Source of the DNA: Phytophthora colocasiae
Taxonomy: Eukaryota > Oomycota > Peronosporomycetes > Peronosporales > Peronosporaceae
Reading direction: 5' to 3'
Length of the DNA: 64,000 bases
NCBI GenBank assembly: GCA_018806915.1
Contig: JAGKQI010000093.1
Location: 186,001 to 250,000, forward strand
A program made the position numbers and the translations under genes. Under the pieces are notes generated by a model. That model was given only the letters and a program-made list of their open reading frames with translations. It was not told the DNA's origin and searched no databases. Below, piece by piece: positions 63,994 to 64,000 of this stretch; within the stretch, counting starts at the first letter, position 1, and each line of letters starts with the position of its first letter.

Positions 63994-64000
63994 AATGCAT

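Larger units (their letters stand above)
61063..64000 (+). mobile_element. Copia-2: Ty1/Copia element running off the right edge
   Basis: A probable 5' LTR is followed by gag, protease, the pre-integrase zinc region and integrase in Copia order. The reverse transcriptase and 3' LTR must lie beyond 64000. Gag is intact but pol is frameshifted. It is oriented opposite to Copia-1 and does not resemble it closely where they could be compared. Confidence 0.8.

Noticed and set aside
1..64000. CRISPR array, bacterial operon or prophage
   Set aside because: The tandem repeats present have no spacer structure, and introns and retrotransposons show a eukaryotic genome.

Overview
The window looks like an oomycete nuclear genome, most likely Phytophthora or a close relative. 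Intact genes have short introns (about 60-100 bp, GT-AG). Several proteins have architectures I associate with oomycetes: a myosin ending in a WW domain, an IQ/WW/zinc protein, and an M1 aminopeptidase in one exon. The flanks are packed with the repeat types typical of Phytophthora: Ty3/Gypsy chromoviruses, Ty1/Copia, PIF/Harbinger, MULE, hAT and Crypton-type tyrosine recombinases. This assignment is inference from gene style; no species marker was used.

Layout. 1-4.7 kb: three damaged or partial host genes: a coiled-coil gene cut by the left edge, a P-loop kinase-like gene with an in-frame stop, and a sarcoglycan-like membrane protein. 5-14.95 kb: a 5'-truncated Gypsy element (Gypsy-1) split inside its RNase H by a second Gypsy (Gypsy-2, 5881-12741). 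Gypsy-2 has 153-bp LTRs differing at one base and a 5-bp target duplication. 15-22.5 kb: a decayed SAP-like multicopy gene, a hAT fragment, a reverse-strand Copia split by a Harbinger element (TTA target duplication, 15-17-bp terminal inverted repeats), and a decayed MULE. 22.5-27.5 kb: Gypsy-3, followed tail-to-tail by a reverse-strand gene with chromo-like and cysteine-peptidase-like parts. 28.5-38.4 kb: Gypsy-4, whose gag is split by a 2.8-kb Crypton-like element between two copies of a 10-bp sequence. 39.36-58.63 kb: an island of seven intact genes: RAD1 (9-1-1 clamp), an IQ/WW/zinc protein, a myosin, COG5 (Golgi tether), an uncharacterised membrane protein, an M1 aminopeptidase and histidine ammonia-lyase. 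59.3-64 kb: another decayed tyrosine recombinase and a Copia element running off the right edge.

The seven island genes show no frameshift or premature stop, while the transposon genes carry many. The frame breaks are therefore mostly real decay rather than poor base calling, although several lie in homopolymer runs and deserve a read check. The island genes do not form an obvious pathway; they cover DNA-damage checkpoint, cytoskeletal transport, Golgi traffic, peptide turnover and histidine catabolism.

The most interesting signals are: a textbook -1 ribosomal frameshift signal (A AAA AAC, 8-nt spacer, 11-bp hairpin) at the Gypsy-2 gag/pol junction; reverse-strand accessory ORFs placed tail-to-tail with the mobility gene in four unrelated elements; and the Crypton insertion, which lets the exact pre-insertion target be read off.
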